The notes under the pieces were generated by a model that made no database searches, was not told where the DNA came from, and saw nothing but the letters and a program-made list of their open reading frames with translations. The position numbers were made by a program, and so were the translations under genes. Of a stretch of 64,000 nt of DNA, positions 43,030-52,455 are shown one piece after another. The stretch is taken from the NCBI RefSeq assembly GCF_900091585.1, contig NZ_FMHT01000003.1, forward strand, positions 4,331,501 through 4,395,500. The letters are read 5' to 3'. Each line of letters opens with the position of its first letter. Position 1 is the first letter of the stretch. The stretch comes from Micromonospora nigra. GTDB taxonomy: Bacteria; Actinomycetota; Actinomycetes; Mycobacteriales; Micromonosporaceae.

Positions 43030-43059
43030 ACACCCATCATGACGCACCCGCGCCGCCGC

Positions 43060-43377
43060 TCACAGTCCGTAGATCACCAGGAGCACGCCGAGCAGGGCGT
43101 AGCCCGTGGTGGCCAGGGCGGTCAGCGGCAGCGTGGCTCCGCCCACGCCGACCGATCCGGTGCGGGCACCCCGCCGACGGCAGGCCGTCACCGCGACCGC
43201 CCACAGCGCCAGGGTCGGCACGGCCAGTGCCACGGCGACGGGCGAGCCGGTGAACGCCGGCCGGACGGCCAGCACCGTCACGATGGTCAGCGCGAGCGCG
43301 GTACGCCGCCACGCCAGTCGGGTGCGCTCGGGTTGCAGCCCCGGGTCGCGCCGCGGGGGTGGTGCCGGTGCACTCAC
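43060..43377 (-). CDS. DUF202 membrane protein
   Basis: 105 aa. DUF202 signature GLQPERTRLAWRRTALAL near residue 14, then three membrane helices (ALTIVTVLAV, VAVALAVPTLALWAVAVTA, LATTGYALLGVLLVIYGL). GTG 43377 overlaps the stop of the next DUF202 gene (GTGA). The two make a pair; function unknown. Confidence 0.88.
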   Translation of the reverse strand: MSAPAPPPRRDPGLQPERTRLAWRRTALALTIVTVLAVRPAFTGSPVAVALAVPTLALWAVAVTACRRRGARTGSVGVGGATLPLTALATTGYALLGVLLVIYGL

Positions 43378-43766
43378 CGGTGCCCGAACGCCTGGGCCAG
43401 CACTGCCGCGACCAACAGCAACGAGCCGAGACCGACGGCGAGGGAGAGCACGGCCGGGAAACGGGACACGGGCAGTTCCTCGCCGAGCCGGATGGCCCGC
43501 TCGGTGCGGGCCCAGTGGTCGACGGCCCGCACGGCGACCGTGCCACCGAGGACCAGCAGCGCGACGGCGATCGCCTCACGCAGGTGCGCCACCGGCAGGG
43601 GCGGAAGGAACTGCGCGGCGGCGAGCCCGCCCGCCACCAGCGCCAGGCCGGTGCGCAGCCAGGCGAGGAAGGTGCGCTCGTTGGCCAGCGAGAAGCGATA
43701 GTCGGGGGTGCGGCCGACCGACCGCATCTCCTGCGGGTCGAACCAGGTTCGGATGGTCTGCCACAC
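43374..43766 (-). CDS. DUF202 (YidH-like) membrane protein
   Basis: 130 aa. YidH-type DUF202 signature RFSLANERTFLAWLRTGLALVAGG, then two more helices (REAIAVALLVLGGTVAV, VLSLAVGLGSLLLVAAVLAQ). First gene of the DUF202 pair. Divergent from a GNAT gene 43 bases away. No function is known for the family. Confidence 0.9.
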   Translation of the reverse strand: MWQTIRTWFDPQEMRSVGRTPDYRFSLANERTFLAWLRTGLALVAGGLAAAQFLPPLPVAHLREAIAVALLVLGGTVAVRAVDHWARTERAIRLGEELPVSRFPAVLSLAVGLGSLLLVAAVLAQAFGHR

Positions 43767-43809
43767 GCGCCCGATTATTCCGGGTGGGCAGCGGGCCTAG
43801 GGTGGTGGG

Positions 43810-44607
43810 ATGACGGATCTTGACCCGATGGCGTTGCGGGCCGTGTACGACGCCGAGTTGCGTCCGGACCTGCCCGATCCGGTTCCGGCGGGGGTGGGCG
43901 TGGAACGGGACGGGCCACTGTACCGGGTGGTGGGCCTCGACAGTCGCGGCTTCCTGACCTACCGCGACCTGGGCGGATTGACCGGCGAAGGGCTGGACGC
44001 GTTGATCGACCGTCAGGTGGCGGCGTTCCGGGCCCGGGGCGAGGCGGTGGAGTGGAAGCTGTACGCCCACGACGAGCCCGCCGACCTGCCCGACCGGTTG
44101 CGGGCGGCCGGGTTCGTGCCGGAGGACGAGGAGACGGTCATGGTCGGTCCGGTCGCGCAGTTGGCGGCCGCGCTGCCGCTGCTGCCCGAGGGCGTACGCC
44201 TGCGGGAGGTCACCGGGCGGGCGGACCTGGACCGGATCGCGGACCTGGAGTCGCGGGTGTGGGAGACCGACCGAAGCCACCTCGCCGAGGCGTTGGAGCG
44301 GGAGATCGCGACGGACCCGGGCTCGATCACCGTCGTGGTGGCCGAGGCGGAGGACGCGGTGGTCAGCGCGGGTTGGGTGCGGTACGTGACCGGCACCGGG
44401 TTCGCCACCCTGTGGGGTGGCTCGACCCTGCCCACCTGGCGGCGGCGGGGCATCTACCGGGCCCTGGTCGCCCACCGGGCCCGGCTGGCCCGGCAGCGTG
44501 GCCGGACCCTGCTCCAGGTGGACGCCTCCGCCGACAGCCGGCCGGTCCTGGGGCGGCTCGGGCTCGTCGCGGTCACCTCCACCACGCCGTACGTCTACAC
44601 TCCGTGA
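43810..44607 (+). CDS. GNAT-family acetyltransferase
   Basis: 265 aa. The acetyl-CoA site lies in the C-terminal part: GSTLPTWRRRGIYRALVAHRARLARQRG is the motif A region (RRRGIYRA), followed by LLQVDASADSRPVLGRLGL. The N-terminal half (LRPDLPDPVPAGVGVERDG) resembles a degenerate second GNAT unit. ATG 43810. It overlaps or abuts the next gene (GTGA at 44604). Substrate unknown. Confidence 0.88.
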   Translation: MTDLDPMALRAVYDAELRPDLPDPVPAGVGVERDGPLYRVVGLDSRGFLTYRDLGGLTGEGLDALIDRQVAAFRARGEAVEWKLYAHDEPADLPDRLRAAGFVPEDEETVMVGPVAQLAAALPLLPEGVRLREVTGRADLDRIADLESRVWETDRSHLAEALEREIATDPGSITVVVAEAEDAVVSAGWVRYVTGTGFATLWGGSTLPTWRRRGIYRALVAHRARLARQRGRTLLQVDASADSRPVLGRLGLVAVTSTTPYVYTP

Positions 44608-44609
44608 TC

Positions 44610-45017
44610 ATGGAGCAGCGGCTGACGGATGACGAACGGCTCACCCTCAAGACCGGCGCGTTCGGCGCGGTGTTCCTGGTGTCGAACGCCGATCCGGGTG
44701 TGGTGGCCCTGTTCCGGGAGAGCTTCGCCGCCTCCGGGGCGATGGCCGATGCCAGCGGCCTGGTGAAGGAGGCGCTGACCACGGGTCCGCTGCCGAAGCT
44801 GCCCCGGGCGTCGACGCCGGAGATCGCAGCGGTGGTGCTGCCGGCGCTGAGCCGGGCGGTGGAGGTCCTGGCGGCCCGGTCGCCGCAGGACGTGGAGTCC
44901 TACCGGTCGGTGGTGTTGGCGGCGGCCGACCGGACGGCGCGGGCCCACCGGGGGGTCGTTCCGGCGGAGGTCGAGGCGATCGCCCGGATCAGGGCGGCGT
45001 TGGACGGGTCGTCCTGA
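44610..45017 (+). CDS. Conserved helical protein after GNAT gene
   Basis: 135 aa; no family I can name with certainty. MEQRLTDDERLTLKTGAFGAVFLVSNADPG..., all helical, with AAVVLPALSRAVEVLA in the middle. It looks like a small oligomeric alpha protein. An alternative GTG at 44604 overlaps the GNAT stop (GTGA) and would add 2 residues. Coupling to the GNAT gene suggests a shared role, possibly as its partner or substrate (inference). Confidence 0.75.
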   Translation: MEQRLTDDERLTLKTGAFGAVFLVSNADPGVVALFRESFAASGAMADASGLVKEALTTGPLPKLPRASTPEIAAVVLPALSRAVEVLAARSPQDVESYRSVVLAAADRTARAHRGVVPAEVEAIARIRAALDGSS

Positions 45018-45144
45018 GCGTGGCGACGGGTTGCGGCGGGTCGGTGCGGCCCGCCCCACTCGCCGAGTTCGACGTGCTCGTCGTGTGGCGCCGGGGGAGG
45101 GCGGGCCGGGTCGGACGGCCCGACGCGGGTGACCTGTGTCACCC

Positions 45145-45230
45145 GGAGCTCTCCGGAGCTCCAACCTACTGACAGGTAACATTGCGCCGTGGGCAACTGC
45201 ACAACAGCGCGCGGTTGACCGGGCGTCAAC
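45145..45230 (+). promoter_or_regulatory. Repeats and inverted repeat upstream of etfB
   Basis: Two elements in the 282-base leader before etfB: a direct repeat CCGGAGCTC (45143-45151 and 45153-45161) that is also a GGAGCT/AGCTCC dyad, and GTTGAC-N5-GTCAAC (45214-45230). The half-sites of the second resemble those of the Clp-N operator at 16.4 kb but face outwards. The role is untested. Confidence 0.4.
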
Positions 45231-45299
45231 GGACGCGCGAGGCTGCGCCCCAGACCGGGCGAGTGATCGCAACACCAACAGGAGGGTCGTCGAAGCGCG

Positions 45300-46079
45300 A
45301 TGAACATCGTCGTACTCGTCAAGCAGGTGCCCGACTCGGGCGCGGACCGCAACCTGCGTACTGACGACAACACCGTCGACCGCGGTTCGGCGAACAACGT
45401 CATCAACGAGATGGACGAGTATGCCATCGAAGAGGCGTTGAAGATCAAGGAGGCGCACGGCGGCGAGGTCACCATCCTGACCATGGGACCGGACCGGGCG
45501 ACCGAGTCGATCCGCAAGGCCCTCTCCATGGGCCCGGACAAGGCCGTGCACGTCGTGGACGACGCCCTGCACGGTTCCTGCGCCGTGGCCACCTCGAAGG
45601 TGCTCGCCGCCGCGCTGGGCCAGCTCAACGCCGACCTGGTGCTCTGCGGCGCGGAGTCGACCGACGGTCGGGTCCAGGTCATGCCGCACATGCTCGCCGA
45701 GCGGCTGGGCGTCGCGGCGCTGACCGGCGCCCGCAAGCTCACCGTCGACGGCGGCACGCTGACCGTCGAGCGGCAGACCGAGGAGGGCTACGAGGTGGTC
45801 ACCGCCGCCACCCCCGCCGTGGTCTCCGTCTGGGACACCATCAACGAGCCGCGCTACCCGTCCTTCAAGGGCATCATGGCCGCCAAGAAGAAGCCGGTGC
45901 AGACGCTCTCCCTGGGTGACCTCGGCGTCGCCCCCACCGAGGTGGGCTTCGACGGCGCGACCAGCAGCGTGCTGGAGCACACCAAGCGCCCGCCGCGCTC
46001 CGGCGGCGAGAAGATCACCGACGAGGGCGAGGGCGGCGTGAAGCTGGTCGAGTTCCTCGCCACCGAGAAGTTCGTGTGA
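45300..46079 (+). CDS. etfB: Electron transfer flavoprotein beta subunit
   Basis: 259 aa. ATG 45300; GGAGG is 12 bases upstream. ETF-beta signatures: NIVVLVKQVPDSGADRNLRT, INEMDEYAIEEALKIKEAHG, VTILTMGPDRATESIRKALS. It forms the ETF dimer with EtfA and passes electrons from acyl-CoA dehydrogenases to the membrane quinone pool. Followed 12 bases later by etfA. Confidence 0.97.
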   Translation: MNIVVLVKQVPDSGADRNLRTDDNTVDRGSANNVINEMDEYAIEEALKIKEAHGGEVTILTMGPDRATESIRKALSMGPDKAVHVVDDALHGSCAVATSKVLAAALGQLNADLVLCGAESTDGRVQVMPHMLAERLGVAALTGARKLTVDGGTLTVERQTEEGYEVVTAATPAVVSVWDTINEPRYPSFKGIMAAKKKPVQTLSLGDLGVAPTEVGFDGATSSVLEHTKRPPRSGGEKITDEGEGGVKLVEFLATEKFV

Positions 46080-46091
46080 GAGGTCTGGGAC

Positions 46092-47051
46092 ATGTCTGAG
46101 GTTCTCGTCGTCGTCGAAGCCACCCGTGAGTTCGGCGTCAAGAAGGTCACCCTGGAGATGCTCACCCTCGCCCGCGAGCTGGGCACCCCGAGCGCGGTGG
46201 TGCTCGGTGGGGCCGGTGCGGCCGAGGCGCTGAGCGCCAAGCTCGGCGAGTACGGCGCGGCGAAGATCTACGCCGCCGAGAGCGAGGAGATCGACGGCTA
46301 CCTGGTGGCTCCCAAGGCCACCGTGGTCGCCGAGCTGGTCAGGAACGTCCAGCCGGCCGCCGTGCTGCTCGCCTCGTCGCAGGAGGGCAAGGAGATCGCC
46401 GCCCGCCTCGCCGTCAAGCTCGACAACGGCATCCTGACCGACGTCGTCGGCCTGGCCGCCGACGGTACCGCCACCCAGGTGGCGTTCGCCGGCTCGACCA
46501 TCGTCAAGTCCAAGGTCACCAGGGGCCTGCCGCTGGTGACCGTGCGGCCGAACTCGGTGAACCCGACCCCGGCCGCCGCCACCCCGGCGGTCGAACAGCT
46601 GACCGTCACGGTGCCCGACACCGACAAGCTGGCCACGGTCGTCGAGCGGGTCGCCGAGCAGAAGGGCTCCCGCCCGGAGCTGACCGAGGCCGGCGTGGTC
46701 GTCTCCGGCGGTCGCGGCGTCGGCAACGCCGACAACTTCAAGCTGGTCGAGGAACTGGCCGACCTGCTCGGCGGTGCCGTGGGCGCCTCCCGGGCGGCCG
46801 TCGACTCCGGCTTCTACCCGCACCAGTTCCAGGTGGGCCAGACCGGCAAGACCGTCTCCCCGCAGCTCTACCTCGCGCTGGGCATCTCCGGCGCGATCCA
46901 GCACCGGGCCGGTATGCAGACCTCGAAGACCATCGTCGCGGTGAACAAGGACGCCGAGGCGCCGATCTTCGAGCTGGCCGACTTCGGCGTGGTGGGCGAC
47001 CTCTTCAAGATCGTCCCGCAGGTCGCTGAGGAGATCCGCAAGCGCAAGTAG
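46092..47051 (+). CDS. etfA: Electron transfer flavoprotein alpha subunit
   Basis: 319 aa. FAD-binding part: [61 protein letters not shown] and [20 protein letters not shown], the full ETF-alpha signature. A strong terminator follows, so etfBA is a two-gene operon. Confidence 0.97.
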   Translation: MSEVLVVVEATREFGVKKVTLEMLTLARELGTPSAVVLGGAGAAEALSAKLGEYGAAKIYAAESEEIDGYLVAPKATVVAELVRNVQPAAVLLASSQEGKEIAARLAVKLDNGILTDVVGLAADGTATQVAFAGSTIVKSKVTRGLPLVTVRPNSVNPTPAAATPAVEQLTVTVPDTDKLATVVERVAEQKGSRPELTEAGVVVSGGRGVGNADNFKLVEELADLLGGAVGASRAAVDSGFYPHQFQVGQTGKTVSPQLYLALGISGAIQHRAGMQTSKTIVAVNKDAEAPIFELADFGVVGDLFKIVPQVAEEIRKRK

Positions 47052-47069
47052 GCTGACGCGTCAGCCGTC

Positions 47070-47102
47070 GGGGGCCGGTACCGCCAGTCGGTGCCGGCCC
47101 CC
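47070..47102 (+). terminator. Hairpin terminator after etfA
   Basis: 14-base-pair stem with one G-T pair (47070-47083 with 47089-47102), loop CCAGT; 18 bases after the stop. Confidence 0.85.
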
Positions 47103-47218
47103 TCCTCGTCACCGGGCGGTCGTTGCGCCCCGAACCACCCCGGCACCGTCGCCGAGCTGCGACGATGACAGTGCACCCCCGGCACCGTCGCGACCGATGT
47201 GGGAACGAGGAGTGCGCC

Positions 47219-49930
47219 ATGGCGGCCAGGACGACTCAGAGTGGCCACCACGCGCTGGCCGTGCACGAGGTCGTGCTCCTGCTGGAGACCGACACCGAAC
47301 ACGGGCTGACCGAGGAGGAGGCCGCAGCCCGCCGGCAACGGTTCGGGCCCAACGTGCTGCCGGCCGCGACCGGTGGCGGCGTCCTCCGCCGGCTGCTGCG
47401 GCAGTTCCAGAACCCCCTGGTGTACGTCCTGATCGCCGCCGGGGTGGTCACCCTGCTGCTGGCCGAGTACGTCGACTCGGCGGTGATCTTCGGGGTGGTC
47501 CTGGTCAACGCCGTCATCGGCTTCCTCCAGGAGTCCAAGGCCGAGGCGGCGCTGGACGCGTTGCGGGGAATGGTGCGCACCGAGGCCCGGGTGATGCGCG
47601 GTGGGCGACAACGGCGGGTGCCGTCCGACGACGTGGTCCCCGGCGACGTGGTGCTGGTCGAGGCGGGCGAGAAGGTCCCCGCCGACCTGCGCCTCGTCCG
47701 CGCCGACGAGCTGCGCGCGGACGAGTCGACGCTGACCGGGGAGTCCCAGCCCGTACGCAAGGACGAAGTCGTCGTCCCGAACGAGACACCGGTGGCCGAC
47801 CGCCGCAACTCGCTCTACTCCGGCACCCTGCTCACCGGCGGGCAGGCGGCCGGCATCGCGGTGGCGACCGGGGCGGAGACGGAACTGGGCCGCATCCATC
47901 GGCTGGTCGGTGGCGCACAGGTCCTCGACACCCCGCTGACGGCGAAGCTGGCCCGCTTCAGCCGTCTGCTCACCGTGGCGATCCTGGTGCTGGCGGGTTT
48001 GACCTTCGCCATCGGGCTCCTGCGCGGGGAAGGGGCGGGGGAGATGTTCACCGCCGCCGTGGCGCTGGCCGTGGGGGCGATCCCGGAGGGCCTGCCCGCG
48101 GCGGTGACGATCACCCTGGCGATCGGCGTGAGCCGGATGGCCCGCCGGCAGGCGGTGATCCGGCGGCTGCCGGCCGTGGAGACCCTCGGCAGCACCACGG
48201 TCGTCTGCACCGACAAGACCGGCACCCTCACCGAGAACCAGATGACGGTGCAGTCGCTGTGGACCTTCGCGGGCCGCTACCAGGTCAGTGGCGGCGGCTA
48301 CACGCCCACCGGCGACATCAGCGACCCGGACGGCGGGCCGGCCCCCACCGGCGAGGCCGGTGCGCTGCGCTGGTCACTGCTGGCCGGGGTGGCCTGCAAC
48401 GACGCCCGGCTCGACGAGCGCGACGGGCGCTGGACGGTGCTCGGCGACCCCACCGAGGGCGCGATGCTCGTGGTGGGCGCCAAGGTCGGGCTGGGCCCGG
48501 AGGAGGTCGCCGACGAGCTGCCCCGGTTGACGGCGATTCCGTTCACCTCCGAGCGCCAGTTCATGGCGACCCTGCACGAGCAGCGCGACGGCGGGCGGGT
48601 GGTGCTGGTCAAGGGCGCGGTGGAGCGGGTGGTCGAGTGGTCCACGGCGGCGCTCGGTGCCGACGGCGACACCGTCGCGCTGGACCGGTCCGCCGTCCTG
48701 GAAGCCGCCGGTGACCTGGCCGGCGAGGGCCTGAGGGTGCTCGCCACCGCGATGCTGCGGGTCGACGCCGGCGGCGAGCTGGTGGAGGAGGCGTTGCCCG
48801 GCACCCTCGTGTTCACCGGCCTCCACGCGATGCTCGACCCGCCCCGGGCCGCCGCCGCCGACGCGATCGCGTCGTGCCGCCGCGCCGGCATCGCGGTGAA
48901 GATGATCACCGGCGACCACGGTGTCACGGCCAGCGCCATCGCCGGACGCCTCGGGTTGCTCGCGGGCGATCCCGGGCCGGGCGAGGTGCTGACCGGCGCG
49001 GACCTCGCGAAGCTGTCCGACGCGGACCGGCCGGAGGCGGTGCGACGGGCTTCGGTGTTCGCCCGGGTGTCGCCCGAGCAGAAGCTGCGCCTGGTGGAGG
49101 CGTTGCAGGCCGACGGGCAGGTGGTGGCGATGACCGGCGACGGCGTCAACGACGCCCCCGCGCTGCGTCAGGCCAACATCGGGGTGGCCATGGGGCGCAG
49201 CGGCACGGAGGTGGCCAAGGAGGCCGCCGACATGGTGCTCACCGACGACGACTTCGCCACCATCGAGTCGGCCGTCGAGGAGGGGCGCGGCGTCTTCGCC
49301 AACCTGACCAAGTTCATCACCTGGACGCTGCCCACGAACACCGGCGAGGGACTGGTCATCCTCGTCGCGATCATCCTCGGGACGGCGCTGCCGATCCTGC
49401 CCAGCCAGATCCTCTGGATCAACATGACCACCGCCGTGGCGCTCGGCCTGACGCTCGCCTTCGAGCCGAAGGAACCCGGGATCATGGACCGCCCGCCCCG
49501 CGACCCGGCCCAGCCGCTGCTGACCGGGGCCCTGATCGCCCGGATCCTGCTCGTCGCCGGTCTGCTCGTCGGAGGGGCCTGGTGGCTGTTCCAGTGGGAG
49601 TTGGATGCCGGGGCGGAACTGCCGGAGGCCCGCACGGCGGCGGTGAACCTCTTCGTCACGGTGCAGGCGTTCTACCTGTTCAGCTGCCGATCGTTGACGC
49701 TGTCGCCGTGGCGGCTCGGGTTCTTCAGCAACCGCTGGTTGATCGGCGGGGTGCTGGTGCAGGCCGTCGGTCAGGCGGCGCTGACCTACCTGCCCGTGAT
49801 GAACACGTTGTTCCGCACGGCCCCGATCGGTGCCGACGTGTGGCTGCGCATCCTCGGCATCGCTCTGCTGGTCAGCGCTGTGGTCGCGCTCGACAAGCGG
49901 TTCGGCTGGTTCGGCCGCCGGCTCGGCTGA
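47219..49930 (+). CDS. P-type cation-transporting ATPase (P2/SERCA-like)
   Basis: 903 aa. ATG 47219 follows GAGGAG. Motifs in order: cation ATPase N-terminus ([15 protein letters not shown]), TGES (near 174), M4 PEGLP, phosphorylation site DKTGTLTEN near 332, KGAVERVVE, and hinge [20 protein letters not shown] near 640. The M5-M6 stretch [20 protein letters not shown] differs from the calcium-binding NxxTD of SERCA pumps, so the ion is uncertain (calcium, sodium, magnesium or manganese). About ten membrane helices. Monocistronic. Confidence 0.92.
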   Translation: MAARTTQSGHHALAVHEVVLLLETDTEHGLTEEEAAARRQRFGPNVLPAATGGGVLRRLLRQFQNPLVYVLIAAGVVTLLLAEYVDSAVIFGVVLVNAVIGFLQESKAEAALDALRGMVRTEARVMRGGRQRRVPSDDVVPGDVVLVEAGEKVPADLRLVRADELRADESTLTGESQPVRKDEVVVPNETPVADRRNSLYSGTLLTGGQAAGIAVATGAETELGRIHRLVGGAQVLDTPLTAKLARFSRLLTVAILVLAGLTFAIGLLRGEGAGEMFTAAVALAVGAIPEGLPAAVTITLAIGVSRMARRQAVIRRLPAVETLGSTTVVCTDKTGTLTENQMTVQSLWTFAGRYQVSGGGYTPTGDISDPDGGPAPTGEAGALRWSLLAGVACNDARLDERDGRWTVLGDPTEGAMLVVGAKVGLGPEEVADELPRLTAIPFTSERQFMATLHEQRDGGRVVLVKGAVERVVEWSTAALGADGDTVALDRSAVLEAAGDLAGEGLRVLATAMLRVDAGGELVEEALPGTLVFTGLHAMLDPPRAAAADAIASCRRAGIAVKMITGDHGVTASAIAGRLGLLAGDPGPGEVLTGADLAKLSDADRPEAVRRASVFARVSPEQKLRLVEALQADGQVVAMTGDGVNDAPALRQANIGVAMGRSGTEVAKEAADMVLTDDDFATIESAVEEGRGVFANLTKFITWTLPTNTGEGLVILVAIILGTALPILPSQILWINMTTAVALGLTLAFEPKEPGIMDRPPRDPAQPLLTGALIARILLVAGLLVGGAWWLFQWELDAGAELPEARTAAVNLFVTVQAFYLFSCRSLTLSPWRLGFFSNRWLIGGVLVQAVGQAALTYLPVMNTLFRTAPIGADVWLRILGIALLVSAVVALDKRFGWFGRRLG

Positions 49931-49997
49931 CCGAACCGGACCAGCGGCCGCCGGTGAGAGCGGCCGCCGGTCAGGGCGGTCGTCGGTGGGTAGGGAG

Positions 49998-50038
49998 CTG
50001 ATCGGCGGGCCGGGGAGCTGAGCCGGCCCGCCGATCAG
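49998..50038. terminator. Bidirectional terminator between ATPase and anti-sigma genes
   Basis: Perfect 16-base-pair stem (49998-50013 with 50023-50038), loop of 9. The right arm covers the stop codon of the anti-sigma gene, so the hairpin serves both convergent genes. Confidence 0.8.
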
Positions 50039-50838
50039 CCCGTCAGGGAGCCCCTCAGGAGGCTGTCGCCGGAGTGGGCCGTGTCGTTGTCGTACTCCTC
50101 GGCGGAGATGTCGACGACCGAGTAGGCGTCGAGGTCGACGTTCGGGGGCAGCGGCAGCAGGACGTCCGACCCGTCACCGAGCACACCGACCGAGAACATC
50201 TCCATCGACCGGGGGTTGATCAGCCATACCTCGTAGTACCCCGGGACGGCCGGGAGATTCACCACGTGCAGGTGCAGTTGGCCGTCGGCGAGGACGCGGG
50301 CGTCGCCGTGGGCCTGCGCCGGGGTCGTGCCGAACGCGGCCAGCGGGGCCTCGGCCACCACGACCTGCGGCGGGGCCGGCTCGGGCCCCGCGCGCCCCAG
50401 CACCACGGCGGTGCCGACGACGCCGATGGTGGCCGCCGCGACCGCCGTCACCGCGCCCGCCGCCCAGCGCGACCAGCGGCTGCGTCGATGCGGCGGCGGG
50501 AACAGGACGGCGGCGTCGGGCCGGTCCGGCCCGCCGGAGCCCTCCGCGTCGCCGGTACGGGCCGGGGGCACCACCGGCTGCGACCGGCGAGCCTCGTGCA
50601 GCGACGGCAGGTTCTCCGCCGCCCGGATCTCGGTCACGATCCCCTGCCAGACCTGTTCGGGCGGGTCCGGCAGGTCCCGCAGGGCTTGGGTGGCGCTGCC
50701 GAGCCCCGCGACGTGCTGGAGGGTCTCCATCTCGACCCGGCAGGGTTCGCAACCGGCGAGGTGGGTGCTCTCCCCGTTGTCCGCCTCGCTCTCACCGAGC
50801 GCCAGAAAGACCAGCCGGTCGTGGTCCAGGTGCTGCAC
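50035..50838 (-). CDS. RskA-type anti-sigma factor
   Basis: 267 aa. GTG 50838 follows GGGAGG. N-terminal zinc anti-sigma domain with H-x3-C-x2-C (STHLAGCEPCRVEME), one membrane helix (AAGAVTAVAAATIGVVGTAV, about 130-150) and the extracellular RskA C-terminal domain (LPAVPGYYEVWLINPRSMEM, SVGVLGDGSDVLLPLPPNVD). It holds the sigma factor at the membrane until proteolysis of the outer domain releases it. Its 5' end overlaps the sigma gene by 47 bases. Confidence 0.92.
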   Translation of the reverse strand: MQHLDHDRLVFLALGESEADNGESTHLAGCEPCRVEMETLQHVAGLGSATQALRDLPDPPEQVWQGIVTEIRAAENLPSLHEARRSQPVVPPARTGDAEGSGGPDRPDAAVLFPPPHRRSRWSRWAAGAVTAVAAATIGVVGTAVVLGRAGPEPAPPQVVVAEAPLAAFGTTPAQAHGDARVLADGQLHLHVVNLPAVPGYYEVWLINPRSMEMFSVGVLGDGSDVLLPLPPNVDLDAYSVVDISAEEYDNDTAHSGDSLLRGSLTG

Positions 50839-51445
50839 CGTCCACCTCCCATCTGCGTTTCAGGCTCTGCATGCCCCGTCGGATGTGACTCTTCACGGTG
50901 CCGAGCGGCACTCCGGTCATCGTCGATATCTGCTGGTGTGTCAGGTCGTCGAAGAACGCCAGTTCCAGCATGCGCCGCTGGTCGGCGGGCAGCCGGGCCA
51001 GCTCGTCTGCGACGACCAGCCGGTCGACCACCGTGTCCGGGTTGGTGCCGGTCGGCGCCGCGTCCGGTAGCTGCTTGACCGTCTCGACCACCCGGGTCTC
51101 CCGGGCGGAGGCGCGCAGGCGGTCGATCACCTTGCGCCGGCCGATGCCGAGCAACCAGCCGATCAGCGATCCCTTCGCCGGGTCGAAGGTGTCACGGCCC
51201 AGCCACGCGGCGACGAACGTCGCCTGGGTGACGTCCTCCGCGTCGCTGCGGTTGGCCAGCGTGCTGCTGGCCAGGTGGAACACGGCCCGACCGTACCGGT
51301 CGTAGACCTCGCGAAGGGCCAGCTCGTCTCCGGCGCGGAACCGGGCGGCCAGCTCGACCTCGGGAGGCGGATCCGGCTCCTGCACCGCCGTCACGGGGCG
51401 GCTTGCCTGGTGTGGGGCATGCCCGACTGTAACTCGCACCGGCAT
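50792..51445 (-). CDS. sigK: ECF sigma factor, SigK-like
   Basis: 217 aa. ATG 51445 follows GGAGGGGG. Sigma region 2: ALREVYDRYGRAVFHLASST, SDAEDVTQATFVAAWLG. Region 4: LPADQRRMLELAFFDDLTHQ, VPLGTVKSHIRRGMQSLKRR. The pairing with an RskA-type anti-sigma factor places it in the SigK group, which in mycobacteria controls secreted antigens and redox-linked proteins. A matched promoter pair lies upstream of this gene and of the divergent surface-protein gene. Confidence 0.93.
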   Translation of the reverse strand: MPVRVTVGHAPHQASRPVTAVQEPDPPPEVELAARFRAGDELALREVYDRYGRAVFHLASSTLANRSDAEDVTQATFVAAWLGRDTFDPAKGSLIGWLLGIGRRKVIDRLRASARETRVVETVKQLPDAAPTGTNPDTVVDRLVVADELARLPADQRRMLELAFFDDLTHQQISTMTGVPLGTVKSHIRRGMQSLKRRWEVDGAAPGPRPAGLSGAR

Positions 51446-51482
51446 CGCCCCCCTCCACAGCCCCGGTGTGTGCTCAACCGCT

Positions 51483-51510
51483 ATTCGTCGCGGAGCCGGC
51501 CGGCGGATGC
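51483..51510 (-). promoter_or_regulatory. ECF-type promoter of the sigK-like gene
   Basis: Minus strand: GCATCC (51510-51505), 16-base spacer, ACGAAT (51488-51483); 38 bases before the ATG. Compare the mycobacterial SigK consensus CCATCC-16/17-CCGAAT. Confidence 0.7.
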
Positions 51511-51544
51511 GTCCCCGGGGTCGGAAAAAGAATCTCTCCGAGGC

Positions 51545-51572
51545 GCATCCGGCCGGCGCGAACCGGGCGTAA
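51545..51572 (+). promoter_or_regulatory. ECF-type promoter of DUF4397-sortase genes
   Basis: Plus strand: GCATCC (51545-51550), 16-base spacer, GCGTAA (51567-51572). It shares the -35 box and the following CGGCCGGC-like spacer start with the sigK promoter on the other strand, so the region reads as a 34-base-spaced inverted repeat. Confidence 0.65.
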
Positions 51573-51624
51573 CCCGTTCTGCAAGCAAGCCTGACCAACC
51601 AGCACCAATCAGCAGGAGGCAGAC

Positions 51625-52455
51625 ATGCAGCTCACGTCCTTGCGTCGGATCGCCGCAGGCGGCGCGGTCGCCGCGCTGACGTTCGCCGGCGTCGGTGCGC
51701 TCACCGCGACCCCCGCGTACGCCGCCACGTCGAAGGTCTCCGTCGTGCACGGCATCCCGGACACCCCGGTCGACGTGTACGTCAACGGGGAGAAGACGCT
51801 GGACAACTTCGCCCCCGGTGACGTGGCCGGACCGTTGGACCTGGAGGAGGGCCAGTACGACATCGCGCTGACCAAGCCGGGCGAGCCCATCGGCCAGGCG
51901 ATCCTCACGGTCGACGACGCCGAGGTGCCGGGCGGGGCGAACATCAGCATCGCCGCCCACCTGGACGCCGGCGGCCAGCCCAAGATCACGCCGTTCGTCA
52001 ACGACACCTCCAAGGTCGAAGCCGGCAAGGCCCGGCTGATCGTCCGGCACACCGCCGCCGCCCCGGCGGTCGACGTGCGGGCCGGCGGGACCCCGGTGTT
52101 CGAGGACCTGACCAACCCGAACGAGGCCAAGGGCGACGTGGACGCGGGCACGGTCTCCGCGGACGTGGTGCTCGCCGGCACCGACACCGTGGCCATCGGC
52201 CCGGCCGACCTGAACCTGCGCGAGGGCACCGCGACGATCGTCTACGCGATCGGCTCCGCCGAGGCCGACAACCTCGACATCGTGGCGCAGACCATCACCG
52301 GCCTGCACTCCGCGCCGTCCGGCGTGCCGAGTGGCACCGGCGGCCAGGCCGGCACCGGCGTCGACACCTGGTGGTACGTGCTGACCGGGGCGGGTGTGCT
52401 GCTGCTGGTCGGTGGTGGGGTGCGGATGGCCACCGCCCGGACCGGGCGCAGGTGA
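51625..52455 (+). CDS. DUF4397 surface protein with C-terminal anchor
   Basis: 276 aa. ATG 51625 follows GGAGG. Signal peptide (LRRIAAGGAVAALTFAGVGA, ending AYA), then two DUF4397 units (KVSVVHGIPDTPVDVYVNGE and ARLIVRHTAAAPAVDVRAGG). The end is a cell-wall-sorting type: Gly/Ser-rich VPSGTGGQAGTGV, a membrane helix (WWYVLTGAGVLLLVGGGVRM) and RTGRR. No exact LPXTG is present. A sortase gene overlaps its stop, and the promoter is SigK-like. DUF4397 proteins are surface-exposed repeats of unknown ligand. Confidence 0.9.
   Translation: MQLTSLRRIAAGGAVAALTFAGVGALTATPAYAATSKVSVVHGIPDTPVDVYVNGEKTLDNFAPGDVAGPLDLEEGQYDIALTKPGEPIGQAILTVDDAEVPGGANISIAAHLDAGGQPKITPFVNDTSKVEAGKARLIVRHTAAAPAVDVRAGGTPVFEDLTNPNEAKGDVDAGTVSADVVLAGTDTVAIGPADLNLREGTATIVYAIGSAEADNLDIVAQTITGLHSAPSGVPSGTGGQAGTGVDTWWYVLTGAGVLLLVGGGVRMATARTGRR

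Noticed and set aside
44595..46904. 769-aa minus-strand frame over etfBA
   Set aside because: Opposite etfB and etfA, which are certain.
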